From Desmodus rotundus (Eukaryota; Chordata; Mammalia; Chiroptera; Phyllostomidae): a DNA stretch of 64,000 nucleotides. The stretch is from positions 75,042,097 through 75,106,096 of the forward strand of contig NC_071392.1 of NCBI RefSeq assembly GCF_022682495.2. Direction: 5' to 3'. How positions within the stretch are numbered: position 1 is the first letter of the stretch; every line of letters starts with the position of its first letter. Position numbers and translations under genes: made by a program. Shown here one piece after another: positions 22,401-35,054 of the stretch. The notes beneath the pieces are model-generated. The model was not told where the DNA came from, did no database searches, and was given only the letters and a program-made list of their open reading frames with translations.

Positions 22401-25400
22401 CCTGCTTTTCTTGCTTTATTATTTATACTTCCATGGCCTTTTGGTAAAGTAGACTGAGGCCAATAAAATGAGCTGGCCTGGGTGGGCAGAGGTTGGAGGC
22501 TGGGAAAGCCTGGCTTTTATATTTTTAAATGGTTGTGTAAAAAGCAAAAAATATGCCACAAACCATATGTGGCCATGAAAGTCAAAAATACAGGATGGGG
22601 CACACCTACAGGGCAGGTTTACAGTTGTTTGCATGGAAAAATAATACAATGATTACTAAATAATAATACAAGAATAAACTGTCTTTCGTGGACTCACAGC
22701 TATAACCCTACTTTTGCCCCACCCTGTAATTACTGTCTGTCCCTTTTCAGTAAAATGTCCCCAACCTCTGGATTAAACCATTTGGGATATTTCTATTGAA
22801 ATAAGTAGAATGGCGTACAGCGAACATCATTGAAAAAAGCCCTTCTTAAACAGTCACTTTTTTTTTTTTTTTTTAAATCTGAATGATCCTTCTTTTTAGG
22901 CTGTTTGTAGTAGTTAAAATTTTTCTTCAGGGAATGGGAGGGGTTCTGATACCTTGCCCTTTTTTTCCTGAATGGTACAATAGCACTGTTAGTAGTCAGT
23001 ACCATTACTACTGTTAAAACTCTACAGGGTTAAAGTTGCAAATAATTTTTTTTTCCTATGTCCATGTAGATAGAGGAGGATATTTAAGAGATGGCTTGTT
23101 ACTGCTTTACCTTTTCTGTTAATGTTTTAGATCAAAAGCTATAAGTTACACCTTCTCTGGAGGAAAAATATTTGTTAATTATAGGATTTAAGTTATGCCT
23201 AACACCATATTAATATCAAGATGACTCTTTTCCCATAGTGTCCCTTACACTCTGTGATCCAGTCGCTTTCCAATGAGTTGATAAAATGAGCACTGGGAAA
23301 AGACATTACCTGCTACCAGGTGACTGTCTTTTTTCAGTCCTGCATGTAATAGAGCGTAGGGGAATGCCACAATTTCAATTCTGTTAGAAGTTTTGATTTA
23401 AAGTTCCTATTCCAAACTGGGCCACTTTCTTATGTGACTTTACATTTGTTGTCTTAGACTCCGTGAGTAGGTGATTGCATTTTTAAACAGGAATGTTCTT
23501 ATCATGCACATGTTTTGAAATCCTTCAATTAAGATTACAGATCTAGAAAAGAGAAGCTCGTAAGGGCGAAGTATATTGATTCTTAAGCTTTGTAGTGTTG
23601 CTCTATCATCTGCACGCTAACCCTCTCTGCTTATTAACCTCATATTCAGAGATATGCGTTCTTCCCACATTACTTCCTCAGAGTTCTCTGTTTTTGCGGA
23701 TATATGTAGAAACCTAATTCAACATAGTGTATAATAAGCTGCTGGCCATTTATGAGAGTAAACTTGCCTCTGTGTGTACCTGTTTTGTTTTTTAAGTAAT
23801 CTTCTTCATTTGAGAGCTATGTGATCCCAGAACTTTTTTTGATAGCTTTGTATTTTTAACAACAACAAAAAAATGTTATCTTTTTAAAAGAGGAGCTGAA
23901 TGTTATAAAGTCTGGTTTAAATTTTTGAATTTTTAGAAAACCACGCCAGTGGTTGTGACTGTTTACCAAGAAATAAAAAGATGCGCATGTTGTCTGATAC
24001 CAGGAGTGGAGAAGATTCACTCCCGAACCCGGACCACCGTCTGCAACCCACCTCCAGTGGGACAGGCTGGGTTGGTTTTTGGATCCAAGTGAACCGGCCA
24101 TGGCCTGTGCTTGCCTTATCCAGATGGCTCATCACAGACCCATAACAGGGCACTTAAGGAAAAAAGTTTCAGTTGCCTATTTGGCGGTTTTGTTTTGGGG
24201 ATAATTTTTATTTCCATGCTTTAACCTTGGGCAACACTTGTGGTCACAGCACAAACCTGGCTGAATAAATCCAGAGCTTTGTGTCCTTTTAACCTCTTGC
24301 TGGATTTCTCTGCATTTTCTACAGAAAGATTGTAAGTAAAATAGATGGCGACAAGGACGGGTTTGTCACTGTGGATGAGCTCAAAGACTGGATTAAATTT
24401 GCACAAAAGCGCTGGATTTACGAGGATGTAGAGCGACAGTGGAAGGGGCATGACCTCAATGAGGACGGCCTCGTTTCCTGGGAGGAGTATAAAAATGCCA
24501 CCTACGGCTACGTTTTAGGTAGGTCCCTACTATCTAGGGGAAAAAGCCTGTGGAGCTGACACTTTGAAACGTAACTGTTTTGTCTTGTAGAATGATTGTA
24601 GATAAAATAGACGCGGATAAAGATGGGTTTGTGACGGAGGGGGAGCTGAAATCCTGGATTAAGCACACCCAGAAGAAATACATATATGACAATGTTGAAA
24701 ACCAATGGCAGGAGTTTGATATGAATCAAGACGGCTTAATCTCCTGGGATGAGTACAGGAACGTGACTTATGGCACTTACCTGGGTAAGGGGCAAGACGT
24801 CAGCCTGGCAGCGACCATGGTCTTGAGTCAAAGAAACAAATGGGTCCCACAGTGAAGGAAAGGAAGAAACTGCTTACCTTAGTTCAATGCTGAGCTGATT
24901 TCCCTTTATTCTGTTCATTTTGAATTCGTATGTTACATATTTTTTAAAATTTGTTTAACTTTCGTTTTCAAGGTTCTGGCATCTGCATCTTCAGCATTTT
25001 AATAATATTTTACCATTTTTTATTTCCATCATCCTCAGAGAGATCATTTTAGAGTAGATTTTGTTTAAAAGGCTGCATTGTTCCGACAGTGCAAAGCAAG
25101 AGGCTTTGAGATTTTTGTTGACATGGTCACATTAAGGTGTTAGAACTGAAACTCAGACCAAATTAGCTTCCTGTATAACTTGTGAGAATAGGAAAATTAG
25201 TCTTTCGTTAATAAAATAAAGATTCAAGATAGCTTTCCTTGATAAAATTTATTTCAGTATGTCTGAATTTCAGAAGTGAAAATTTCCCATTTGTTTTCTC
25301 TGGCACATGAGTTTATCAGACTGCTTTGCAAATGCTTCAGGGCAAATGAACGTGACTTTTTATTGCTTTCTGTTGATTTAGTGTGTGCTTGGGCCACGTG

Positions 25401-26465
25401 TTAGTGACTTTTTTCACTTCTTACTCTTGCCTGCTGGGGATGCTAGATGACGATCTAACTGAGTGGGTGATGATTTGGTGTTCCTGTTAGTAAGATTCTG
25501 CTATTATACATGGTTAACAATTTGGGACAAGAGTGTATAAATGTTCCCTCTTGCATTTTTATCCCAGAAATTGGGCAAGTTTCTGGGTTAAAGCAGGCAT
25601 TTTCCACCCCTGACTAATAGGCAGTGAGTGTATAATGGCCTCTTTCCCCCACGAGATAGCCAGCTGTCCATGTTAATTACAGGACCGCATGCATTTCTAG
25701 TGAAGAGACTTTTATTTGTGTCGGCCTGCTCTCATTCCTAAGACTTAAGTGGCAGTCTGTCTTCAAGCTTGACACTTAGCCAAGAACCAAACATAGACTT
25801 CCCCCAATTTAAGAGCACGTGTATTAAAAAGTCAGGGCAGATAGAAGCATTTGTGCTTCTCGCTCTCTGGCTGGTACCCTCTTGATTTATTTGATCTAAA
25901 TAGAATGGTATGCTAATAAATCTCAGCTCAGACCTAGGCACTCAGTAGCTGCCCAGAAAAAATCTTAAGCTGTTTGTGTGATTATGTGCATAAAAATCTG
26001 TTGAGAGCTCTGTTCACTCACTGGGTAAATGATTCAATGTAATGAGTATTTCTACTGACAGACTTTGCATAAGCTGAAGCACTGGCTGGAGAACAATGTC
26101 TTTATAAGGCGTCCTTTACTGAAGGCATGTGGGTGGGCAGTGCCCTCGGGGTACTGAGTCGTCTTACAGAAGGGCTGAGGAGTGTTTCGTGTGTTCTTGA
26201 TTTAGTAGTTCAGGTATAAATCATCTTAGCTTTTACTTCACGTCTTTCATAATGAATCTGCTTTCCACAAAAGGACCGGTAGCACTGTCTCCACCACAAG
26301 TAAAATATAAAAAACAAAGATCCACGGTGCCTATACCAAAACTAGATCAACAGCCTACCCAAAGCTGTGTGCAGGCCGGTGCCTAGGACAGATAAAGCAC
26401 TCGGAGCTGTGAGGATAGGCACCTAAGTTGAGTCATTGAAAATAAAGTTTATGTTTTCCTTTTTC

Positions 26466-26512
<47 letters not shown>

Positions 26513-29500
26513 CAGACTCCTGGATTCCAGTCACCGTATTTTACTCTAAGGAGAAGATAAGGGCTCTTAGCTAAGAATCTAGTCTTGATGTATAAGTTGT
26601 CTTCTGTTACCTTTCTTACGTTACGTAGTAAGTACTAAAACATTACTTGTTTAGAGGAGATAACTTAGTATCTGAGAAGTGATTTTTTTCCTTAAATTCT
26701 CCATCTTCAGTGTATTACAGCTTTAAATATACACATATAGAATCAATCCCCAGAGCCTCGTGACTCAATAAGCTGCCTTACTGAACTTTGACATTCGACA
26801 AAGAATGAAGCTTCAAGCTGCTCACCTGTCAAAACAGAGCAATTGTTTGTTTGTTTGTTTTTTAATCATGCTTGAAGTGTGGAAAGATTGAACTACAATG
26901 TCAAGTGTGTCTTTTTATAAAACTAGTAACTTATCTTTTTTTATTTGGTCAGTATGTTGCAGGAACAAGCATTCCTTACCCTAATGTGGCTAGCGTCTTA
27001 CTTTCAGAGTGGTGTTCTATTGCTTGAATCCAAGTGGCCTAGAATGGCATAGAAGGTTTTTGATATCTAGCTTCTTACTGGGAGCCTAATATCTAATAAA
27101 AGTAGCAATAGCTAACATTTATTGAAAGCCAAATATATGCCAGGCACTGTTCTAAGTCCTTAACTTATTTGCTCCTTTTAAACCTCATAACAGCCTTGTG
27201 GGGTAGGAACCATTGTCATCTCCATTTTACAGATGAGTGATCTGAAGCCCAGTGAGGTTGCTTGCCCAAAGTCACACAGCTAGAAAGTGGTAGAGTCTGG
27301 ATTCAAACCCAGGCTCTGTGGCTTTAGAACCACCACTGCCCCTCGTATGTAACCAGAAAACTCAAGCCCTCAAACAGTCTCAACACCCGATAACTGGGTG
27401 AAGAGTTACAGAAAGGCGCGTCTTCCAGGAGCCCGGGTTCCATATTGAACGGCAAACATTCACATTGAATTTGGACCTCTCTCTGAGGTCTTTGTTACCA
27501 AGCACTCCGAAAGCCTGTGCTGCTGCGATTGTGCTTGTGCAATCCAGAGTTACGTCTTCACCGCTTGATTTGTCTTTCTGGGGAATTGATTCCCCAGTCC
27601 ACACATTCTTATGTTTTCTGGAAGTCTTTTAAGATTTAACCTAAATTCTTCTTTTCTAGATGATCCAGACCCTGATGATGGATTTAACTATAAACAGATG
27701 ATGGTCAGAGATGAGCGGAGGTTTAAAATGGCAGACAAGGACGGTGACCTTATAGCCACGAAGGAGGAGTTCACAGCCTTCCTGCACCCGGAGGAGTATG
27801 ACTACATGAAAGATATAGTAGTGCAGGTGGGTGAGAGCAGGGCTCGGCAGGAATGCGCGCTCTCTTTCTGTTGCTTACACCTTTCCCCGTTTCGCCTCTC
27901 CTCTGAATTTGGAAGAATGACTTGCTGTGTAAGTGCTGGCCAGGATGAGCCCAAGCTCTGTCCCTCTGTTTCTCTGGGATCAAATCATTTATCTTAGGTG
28001 CCGAGGACTTTCTGTTTAGTACAGCAGTACTTACCATCAGATAATGTGTTTCGCCATTTCTTGGTGGCTTCATACTGTAAGCATGAGAGAAAATCCTATT
28101 CTTTAAAGTACCCCACGACCAGTCATCAGTACTGCGTAAGAACGGGGATGCCGGCTTGTTCTCACAGAAGGCAGTTACCAGTAAAGTGTAGACTGTATCT
28201 GTAGGCCTGCACCGGCCACTTCTCGTGTCGTGTGACTGGAGCATGACTGTGACTAGCGGCTCGTTATCAAAGAGTGCCGGTATTGCTTCAAGAAGACTCA
28301 TAGTCAGTTTAGGTCGAAGCCTAAAACATTGATAATATTTTATCATTTTTCAGCTAGAAAAACAGTAATTTCCTATGGTTTAACCATACCCACATGTCTG
28401 CATATAAACTTATATACCTTTATGTGTTTTAGTGAATGATAAGTAATTGCCAAAACTAATTTATCCAGATACTAACTTCAGTCTCTTCTTACTCTCTTCT
28501 GTGTAGGAAACGATGGAGGATATAGATAAGAATGCCGATGGTTTCATTGATCTGGAAGAGTATATCGGTAAGTTTGCTTCTAGCGTTTCTCTTGCAAGAG
28601 GCTGGGAAGCTTAGGAAGACGTGCTCACCAGTAGCGACCGTTCACCCCGTCAGTCAAGTCTTAGCGCATTAGCAAGCCAGACCGGTGTGAGGGATGGTGG
28701 CTGCGGTCAGGTGTCTGTAACAGCGCTGTCCAGGCAGAGTGTGAATGTGAGTCACACGGGTAATTTTAACTTTTTAAGGCCACATCAGAAAAGTAAAGTA
28801 TGAAGAAACAGATGAAATTAATTTCAATAATATTTTACGTAACCAAATATTCTATGCAATGCTGTAATTTCAACATTATCATAAATTATTGAGGGCTCTT
28901 GTTTTTTATACTAAGTCTGTAAGAGTGTATTTTATACTTACAGCACCCCTCAGTTAGGACCAGCTACATGTCAAGTCCTCGAGAGCCACGTGTGGCCAGT
29001 GGCTGGCGTACAGGCCAGCACTGATACAGCACATCCCAGGTGCCCTGTGGAAGTGACAGTAAAGAGTTACGGGGAGCCTCGTCTGGCATTAGGAACCCCA
29101 GGGGAAGATAGGGAATAGAATAAAAGAGACCCGTGGATGGATAAGGGATCAGGATTGCTGATTCCTCTTAGAGCCTTTTGTTTTCACTGCGTTCTACTTG
29201 TGTTTTCCATTTAGGGTCTCATTTGTTTGTTTGTTTTTTAAAGATTTTATTTACTTATTTTTAGAGAGGGGAGGGGAGGGAGAAAGAGAGGGAGAGAAAC
29301 ATCAGTGTGTGCTTGCCTCTCACGTGCCCCCTTCTGGGGCCCTAGCCCACAACCCAGGCATGTGCCCTGACTGGGAATCAAATTGGCAACCCTTTGATTC
29401 ACAGTCTGGCTTTTAAGACTTTTTTTTTTCCTTAAGAGAAGGAGGAGGGGAGAGAAACATCAAATGGTTGCCTCTCCCCCCCACCCCATCCCATCCCCTC

Positions 29501-31732
29501 AGCTGGGGACCTGGCCTATAATCCAGGCATGTGCCCTGACCGGGAATCAAACCAGCAACCTCTCAGTTTGCAGGCTGGCACTCAGTCCACTGAGCCACAT
29601 CAGCCAGGGCTAAACAACCCAACTTTAAAAAATAATTAGGAAATTCAAATTTAGACTGGGTGTTAGATAATAAGTTGATTTTGTAAAATGTGATAATGGC
29701 ATATGGGTCTATAAGGAAATGTCCATCATTTTAGAGATATATTCTAAAATATACTTAGTAATTGGGTGGTAGACAGTTTTGGCTTATATCATACACTTCT
29801 CAAATTTTCTTGAGAATTTAAAATAGCACCTTTTAAAAATCAATGGTTGGTTTTAATTAGCTACCTTGAAGTAAAATGGAATGTAGGAAACAACTGTCTT
29901 GTAAAAGTTAGTCTTTATCTTTCTTGATGCTAGTCATCTCTCTTTATTTCTGCACTTTTTTTAAGAGATAAGGACTCTCTTTACTCTCATATCACTCAAA
30001 ATCAACAGCTGGAAGTATTCTTGTTGCAAGATTAGTTAAGTTTCAGGAAAATACTTTGTTTTCTAAGTTCTCTCTGACCTAAAATACCCTTGTGACTGCT
30101 ATGGGTTCCAAACAGTTGGATGAGAAAGGAGGTCCGATTAGCACGAGCAGTCTTTGGGAAAAGCAAACCCACCTTCTCTCTGCATTTCTGTGCACACAGG
30201 TGACATGTACAGCCATGATGGAAATGCCGATGAACCAGAATGGGTAAAGACGGAGAGAGAACAATTTGTTGAGTTTCGAGATAAGAACCGTGATGGGAAG
30301 ATGGACAAGGAAGAGACCAAAGATTGGATCCTCCCCTCAGACTACGATCATGCAGAGGCAGAAGCCAGGCACCTAGTCTACGAGTCAGACCAAAACAAGG
30401 TAGGTCTGGCCAGGCCCAAACAGTTGAGCAGTGGAGAAGTCTGTTTCCAGGGGATTGCCTAAAAACTTCCTAGTAAGATACATAAAGCATTAACAGTCAT
30501 AATTAACCTAAGCTGCTACCAAGCTCAAGTTGGAAATGGGAGATTTACAGGGCAGCACTAGCCACGTGATCTCATTTTAGAAACCCTTTTGCCCAGTGTA
30601 TGTAGCATGGAGGAACTTAGGCTTCAGAAAAGAACCTCTGTATGCAGCCTGTGTCCGGCACGCAGCCTGTGATCCGTTCTCTTCGGGTCCCCGGGAAATT
30701 TGCTTTGCCCTTTTTTGCTTTGTTCTTTTCTTTGTTCTTTTACCTATTACAGGCTCATTTTGTCTACTCGAAGCTGGTTATTTCCTTCTTAAATCAAGTA
30801 TGCTTTTTAAAATTAAGTCCTTTGTAGTAGATTATAAATAAGCTTTTTCTGGAGCCTGTTAAAATTGTCCCTGATCAATTATCTGACGCATTTGGTTCAT
30901 TGAAAGAGTGGTGTTCGCCATCTAAATTTGGAGGGTTTTAGTGTTCTGAACATCCTTTTAAGGCTAATCTTCAGTTTCAAAAGCAGTTTCTTATCATCAA
31001 GCCTTTTTAAGGGTCAGTCTGTTTTGAGTTCTTGCTCAGTGGCTTCAGTAGCCAGTTGGTGTCCCCTGAGGTTTGTAAGAAAAGGAAAGTCACGTAATCA
31101 TCCCTGGGGAATCTGGCCTAGATCCCTTTTAGGATGAGTGTCTGGGTCTTCATTTGGGGTTGTGTCTGGAGTCTGATTGGTAGCCGGGGCGTGACGGAAG
31201 TGAGGACTGTGCTCGATATTAGCAGGTTTTGTTGTTCTGTTAGGTAATGACCTGATTCCCTCTGAAGCATTTTACCCAGTTCTTCTGACTGACTTCCCTT
31301 GTATAGCAGGTGTCCCACAGTTTGCTCAGAATCAGGTCTTTTCTCCCCAAGAAACAAACCTGTATCTCTGGCATTGAGTTATTGAGTTGTATTATTTCTT
31401 TCCTTCCAGTTTTAACTTTCTTGGTAAGAAAAAGGTACTAATTGCTATTTTCCCTCCTTGTGTGTTTGTGTACAGGGCTGGGGGTTGGTGAGGGTAGAGT
31501 TCACATTTAATTTACTGAGAATTAGACTCTTAAATCTTGCCAAACCATTACTGATTGTTCTATAGCCGTGTTTCTAAGTTTGGAATGGGAAATATATTTG
31601 CCTCAATTCACTCTTCTCTAATTTCAGGATGGCAAGCTTACCAAGGAGGAGATTGTTGACAAGTATGATTTATTTGTGGGCAGCCAGGCCACAGATTTTG
31701 GTGAGGCCTTAGTACGACATGACGAGTTCTGA
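19278..31732 (+). CDS. CALU: calumenin, CREC-family ER calcium-binding protein (joined exons)
   Basis: Calumenin is a low-affinity Ca2+-binding protein of the secretory pathway (CREC family) that modulates folding, sarco/ER Ca2+ handling and vitamin-K-dependent gamma-carboxylation. Coding exons are 19278-19498, then 24325-24518 or 24591-24784, 27660-27826, 28507-28567, 30200-30399 and 31628-31732. Together they give 948 nt (315 codons plus stop), the normal mammalian length. The protein has a signal peptide (residues 1-19, hydrophobic [13 protein letters not shown]), six EF-hand loops and the C-terminal HDEF ER-retention motif. All junctions are GT-AG and keep phase. The match to human calumenin from memory is near identity. 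It is convergent with OPN1SW, about 1.1 kb beyond its poly(A) site. No damage is seen, so it is functional. Confidence 0.97.
20160..20306 (-). mobile_element. VES-related SINE, older
   Basis: 'ttttttagagagagaaacat' through 'agctacctggccagggct', with an ATTTATAC-type middle characteristic of an older subfamily. Confidence 0.75.
21350..21515 (-). mobile_element. VES SINE
   Basis: 'tttcaagattttatttattttt' through 'gccacaccagccagggc'. The middle is shortened relative to the full-length copies. Confidence 0.85.
21805..21975 (-). mobile_element. VES-related SINE fragment, older subfamily
   Basis: 'aatttttgtttactgatttt' with the 'cacttactttatgcatcatc' middle and a degenerate tRNA-like end. The head is truncated. 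Confidence 0.65.
24325..24518 (+). CDS. CALU: CALU exon 3A (mutually exclusive, isoform 1)
   Basis: 194 nt, acceptor CTACAG|AA, donor TTAG|GTAGGT. Encodes [14 protein letters not shown] onward: EF-hands 1 and 2 (loops [12 protein letters not shown] and [12 protein letters not shown]) and the N-glycosylation sequon NAT. It is a tandem duplicate of exon 3B, same length and same phases, 72 nt upstream of it. Confidence 0.97.
24591..24784 (+). CDS. CALU: CALU exon 3B (mutually exclusive, isoform 2)
   Basis: 194 nt, acceptor CTTGTAG|AA, donor CTGG|GTAAGG. Encodes [14 protein letters not shown] onward: alternative EF-hands 1 and 2 and the sequon NVT. It corresponds to the known alternative calumenin isoform. 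Using 3A plus 3B, or neither, gives an immediate stop, so only one can be used per functional mRNA. Confidence 0.96.
26467..26509 (+). repeat. (GT)n microsatellite
   Basis: About 21 GT/TG units in CALU intron 3, likely polymorphic. Confidence 0.95.
27095..27345 (-). repeat. MIR SINE
   Basis: 'gccaggcactgttctaag', 'ccattttacagatgag' and 'gtcacacagctag' are the reverse-oriented MIR core and ends, nearly full length. Confidence 0.9.
27660..27826 (+). CDS. CALU: CALU coding exon 4
   Basis: 167 nt, acceptor TTTCTAG|ATG, donor GCAG|GTGGGT. Encodes [12 protein letters not shown] through the third EF-hand ([12 protein letters not shown]) to DIVVQ. Ends in phase 0. Confidence 0.97.
28507..28567 (+). 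CDS. CALU: CALU coding exon 5
   Basis: 61 nt, acceptor TGTGTAG|GAA, donor ATCG|GTAAGT. Encodes [20 protein letters not shown], the fourth EF-hand. Ends in phase 1. Confidence 0.97.
28721..29023 (+). mobile_element. ancient hAT-Charlie-type DNA transposon, near full length
   Basis: TIR-like ends 'cagcgctgtccaggc' and 'gtacaggccagcactg', with 'gaaattaatttcaataatat' inside. Same family as 12754-12976. Confidence 0.75.
29238..29410 (-). mobile_element. VES SINE, head truncated by neighbouring insertion
   Basis: 'aaagattttatttacttattt' through 'tttgattcacagtctggc'. The tRNA-like head is missing where the next VES begins at about 29416. Confidence 0.85.
29416..29611 (-). mobile_element. VES SINE, inserted next to another VES
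   Basis: Poly(T) then 'ccttaagagaagga' to 'gccacatcagccagggct'. Same orientation as the copy it abuts, which suggests insertion into the head of the older copy. Confidence 0.85.
30200..30399 (+). CDS. CALU: CALU coding exon 6
   Basis: 200 nt, acceptor CACACAG|GTGAC, donor AACAAG|GTAGGT. Encodes [15 protein letters not shown] through EF-hand 5 ([12 protein letters not shown]) to the first half of EF-hand 6 (DQNK). The intron splits the sixth loop between Lys and Asp. Confidence 0.97.
31628..31732 (+). CDS. CALU: CALU coding exon 7 (stop codon, HDEF retention signal)
   Basis: Acceptor ATTTCAG|GATGG. Completes EF-hand 6 (DGKLTKEE) and ends RHDEF-TGA. HDEF is a C-terminal KDEL-type retrieval signal that keeps calumenin in the ER/Golgi. 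Confidence 0.97.
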   Translation, partial: DGKLTKEEIVDKYDLFVGSQATDFGEALVRHDEF

Positions 31733-33975
31733 GCTGCAGACAGAGGAACCCACGTTTCTCCAAAAATAATTTATTTTTACAGCGTCTGGTTTCACGTGAG
31801 ATTGTTTGCGCTACTGAGACTGGTATTAGAAACTTTTTAAGACGTGAAGAAACAACGAAAACCATCCCGTCCCCACTCCTTCTCTGAGGGACTGGAGGAA
31901 AACTGTGCTTCTGAGGAACAACTAATCAGTACACTTGTGTTTGTAGATTTACACTTTGTATTATGTATAACATGGTGTGTTTATTTTTGTATTTGTCCTC
32001 TGGGTGGGGGTATGATGTGAAGGATCGAGATCCTCAACTCATACTCGCAGGCAAAACTTAGCCCTTCCCTCTTTCTCAACTCTTACCATGTAATTTTTAT
32101 AATTCTGACTTAACTCATTTTTTAAGCCTGAGATCAGTAAGAAATGTTTGTAGAAGAGAAAAAAGAAAAATACATACCCCACAATTTATATCTAGAGATA
32201 ATCTTGCCTATTGAAAAGTATATTATCAGTAGTAGGGGCCACAGGTCCAGCCACTGGTCCCGGCGTTACGTGGGCAAGGACAGCTCCCTGTGCTGTGAGA
32301 AAGCTTGGCTCAGCCTGGTTCCATTCACCCTTTTTTTTTTTTTTTTCCCTTCCCTGTAGGACTAGCTGTTTGCTAATTTTGTCAAGCACAGCTGTGGTAG
32401 GAAGAGTTAGGGCTAGTGTCCTGAAAATCAAGTAGTGAGTGTGATCTTTTTACAGAGCTATACATAGAAACAGCTGGAAAACTAAAGGAAAAATACCAGT
32501 GTTTTCAGGGCACACACTTCTCTCTGGGGGTGCATCTGTTGAGGTGCTCGAGACTGTCTTGTCTGTTGAGTCACTGTTAAGTGCCCCATTTGGCGCCTAT
32601 CTCCCCAGGTGTTCCAAGTAATAATTTTGCTTCCACTGAGGCTGAAATGCTCCCTTCCAATCATGTCATTGAAAGTGCCTTTAACGACAGAAATGATCGC
32701 TGAGTGAGGATTCTCTTAAGAAATTCTAAGATACAATAAAGAGAAGACTATTTGCACCACCTTATATGAAAGCTTAGAACCTCCCAATGTAGTGGGGATT
32801 TTTTTTCCTTCTCTTTCAGACAGCGGTTAAATAGCAGTATTAGTTAGGAGCTCGGTTGTAGTGTTTTTATGTTGTGGGCTGGTTTCCAGACACCACATGC
32901 TGCTGAATTTACCAGGGATCCTCATACCTCAGAATGCTAACCACTTACTACCAGGCCTGTTTCTGTGTCGGCTGGGGAGCTTGAGCTCAGACTCACAGAT
33001 GAGAGGGCCTCCCGCGAGGGCTCTTTGGTTTGAGGACCACTGCTTACCCTTCCTGCCTTTGACCTGCCACTCCCTGTTCCCCCATCACTCCCTCTCCCCT
33101 CTGCCACAATAAAAGTTTATCTTGGGTCAACAGATTGCCAGTCCTTATCAAAGAAAGGGGCATTGAAGAAAGAGCTGAAGAAACTGTCCTCTGTTCCCAA
33201 CTCCCTTTACCCCTGTTTCACATAACACAAACTGTCTTTTTGGTCCCTTTCTGACAGATGGACCTCTTTTGAGAGAATTTATTGTATTCCAAGTTTTTAG
33301 CCCTCAGGTTACTAAGATAAATATATGTATATCTAACCATTATTATTTCATATATTCTTCTGGGTAATATTCGGGTGGTGCTGGGTGATGATTATAACCA
33401 GAACCGAGGTGTATCCTTTGGTCTTCCGTGAACATGTTGAGGTGGGCTGCTTGACCTGATAAAAAGCCAGGTGTATTGTAACTGCACCCCAGCCTTTGCA
33501 TTGAGCTCTTGAGAGTGGATACACTCTTTTAAGTTTAACCCCAGTATAGGGGGCATGGAAATTCCCTGCCCTCCAGGTCCCCATTTGTATTGTCAAGACC
33601 AGAGATTAATAATGCCACCAACCCCGGCTCGCAACTCACTGGGAACAGAGAACCCAGGCCTTAGGGTAAAGTCACACACTTAGAAAACGAGCCTTCGTCT
33701 GCTAAGACAGCAGCTTCTGGATGCTGGATGCAGCCAACATTGTACTCTGATCTCTAACGGTCCCCCTAGATTACTACTACTATTACTTTGGTTTAGATCA
33801 AGCCTGGGGCTAGGGGACAGTGGCCGCACACCCACGCTGTGTGCCCTGTGAACGCTAGCGCTCTTGAGTTTGGATGTTGGTTATTTTTTATAGAGTGTAA
33901 ACCAAGTTTTATATTCTATAATGCAAACAGGTACCTATCTGTTTCTAAATAAAACTGTTTACATTCGTTCTGGGG
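31733..33975 (+). other. CALU: CALU 3'UTR
   Basis: About 2.2 kb of AT-rich sequence from the stop to the poly(A) site after AATAAA at 33948-33953, which has a GT-rich downstream element at about 33966-33985. Possible proximal signals are AATAAA at 32735-32740 and 33108-33113, so shorter 3'UTR forms are plausible. Confidence 0.8.
33948..33953 (+). terminator. CALU: CALU distal polyadenylation signal
   Basis: AATAAA followed 13-20 nt later by 'tctggggtgtgtgtggcc', a strong GU-rich element. Cleavage is expected near 33970. Confidence 0.85.
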
Positions 33976-35054
33976 TGTGTGTGGCCTTTATTCTAAGAAA
34001 TGGAGTGCTTGCTTAGAATTATGAGTGGTGTAAAATGTCATAGAAAAGGCGCTCTCCTAGAAGGGTTACTGTGCCCACCTCCTGAATGCAAAGAAGTTAC
34101 TGCCATCTCCCAAAGTTGTTACTCTCTTCTTCCTGTTCCTGAAATCTAGCGTGCTTGCTACAGCTGTTACCCTTGTCTCTGCCCTTAGGCCATGTAGCTG
34201 CTCCTTACGTAATCATCTGATTACCAAACACAAGCCATGCCTGGGTGCACGCACAGCATTGGTCTTGATTTTTCTTTCAGAAAGGCCTTTTTCAGAGGGA
34301 AGGGGTGGGTATAAAGTATAAGATAAAAGTTATTTGAACATTTTGATGCAGTTTATAAATGGTATCAAGATGTTTAATTCTGTATTTTGAGAATGTGAAG
34401 TGAATTAAACTGTTAACTTTAGTAAATACACATCTGAAAACATATACAGGGTTAGCCAAGTAAGAGGGGAGAGGGAGAGGAAGCACCGCTCCCTCCCGTG
34501 GCTGGGAGAGTTCCTGCTGGCCCAGGGGCTCAGGGACAGGATGTTTCTGCCAGAGCTGTCACAACTGGCATAGGCAGCGGGAAGAAATTCTTTAAACTCA
34601 TATTTGGGGCCTACTAAAGGCTTTATTTATGTTTCTTCATGCCTCTGCCATTCCTAAGGTATTTTCTCAATAAATCATCTCAGAACAGATGCCCAGTAGG
34701 GGAAAAAAAGTTACTAAAAAGGAAGATAATTGTCCATACACTGAAAACTCAGCCATACGCCTTTGTAGTTGCCTTGTATGTAGAGACCAACTTTCCAAGT
34801 GCTGGGGGTCTTGCCACTTAGGCCTAGAAACTGATGGTGGTTGCAGTGGCTTCTGATGCGTTCTGAGTCGGGCCCAGCTGGACCAGTAGCTCTGTAGGTA
34901 GGAAGGTAATAGGAAAACGGAAAATTGATTCCCCAAGTTCTCATTACTCCCCTTCCTGTTTCCTGCATTGTTAATAGTTTGATTTTTGGCAGAGGAAGTA
35001 GAAATTTCCTTAAATGTAAAATCCCAGTTACTGCAAGTAGGCAAATATGGCGCC
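33976..35054. other. CALU/OPN1SW convergent intergenic spacer
   Basis: About 1.1 kb between the two 3' ends, containing whatever 3'UTR OPN1SW once had. A minus-strand AATAAA lies at about 34620. No gene or recognised repeat. Confidence 0.6.

Larger units (their letters stand above)
19499..24324 (+). other. CALU: CALU intron 2
   Basis: 4.8-kb intron with three reverse VES SINEs (listed), poly(A)/poly(T) tracts near 22055-22076 and 22859-22874, and no coding exon that I can support. The acceptor preceding exon 3A is pyrimidine-rich (tttctctgcattttctacag). Confidence 0.8.
24785..27659 (+). other. CALU: CALU intron 3
   Basis: 2.9-kb intron with a long GT microsatellite and one MIR (listed). The rest is AT-rich with no recognised feature. 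Confidence 0.8.
28568..30199 (+). other. CALU: CALU intron 5
   Basis: Contains a hAT-Charlie copy and two head-to-tail VES SINEs (listed). Otherwise AT-rich with nothing recognised. Confidence 0.8.

Noticed and set aside
24845..24855. Exon 3B reading on into the intron to a TGA as an alternative C-terminus
   Set aside because: There is a strong donor at 24785, and the frame beyond it has no conserved content; it is a read-through shadow.
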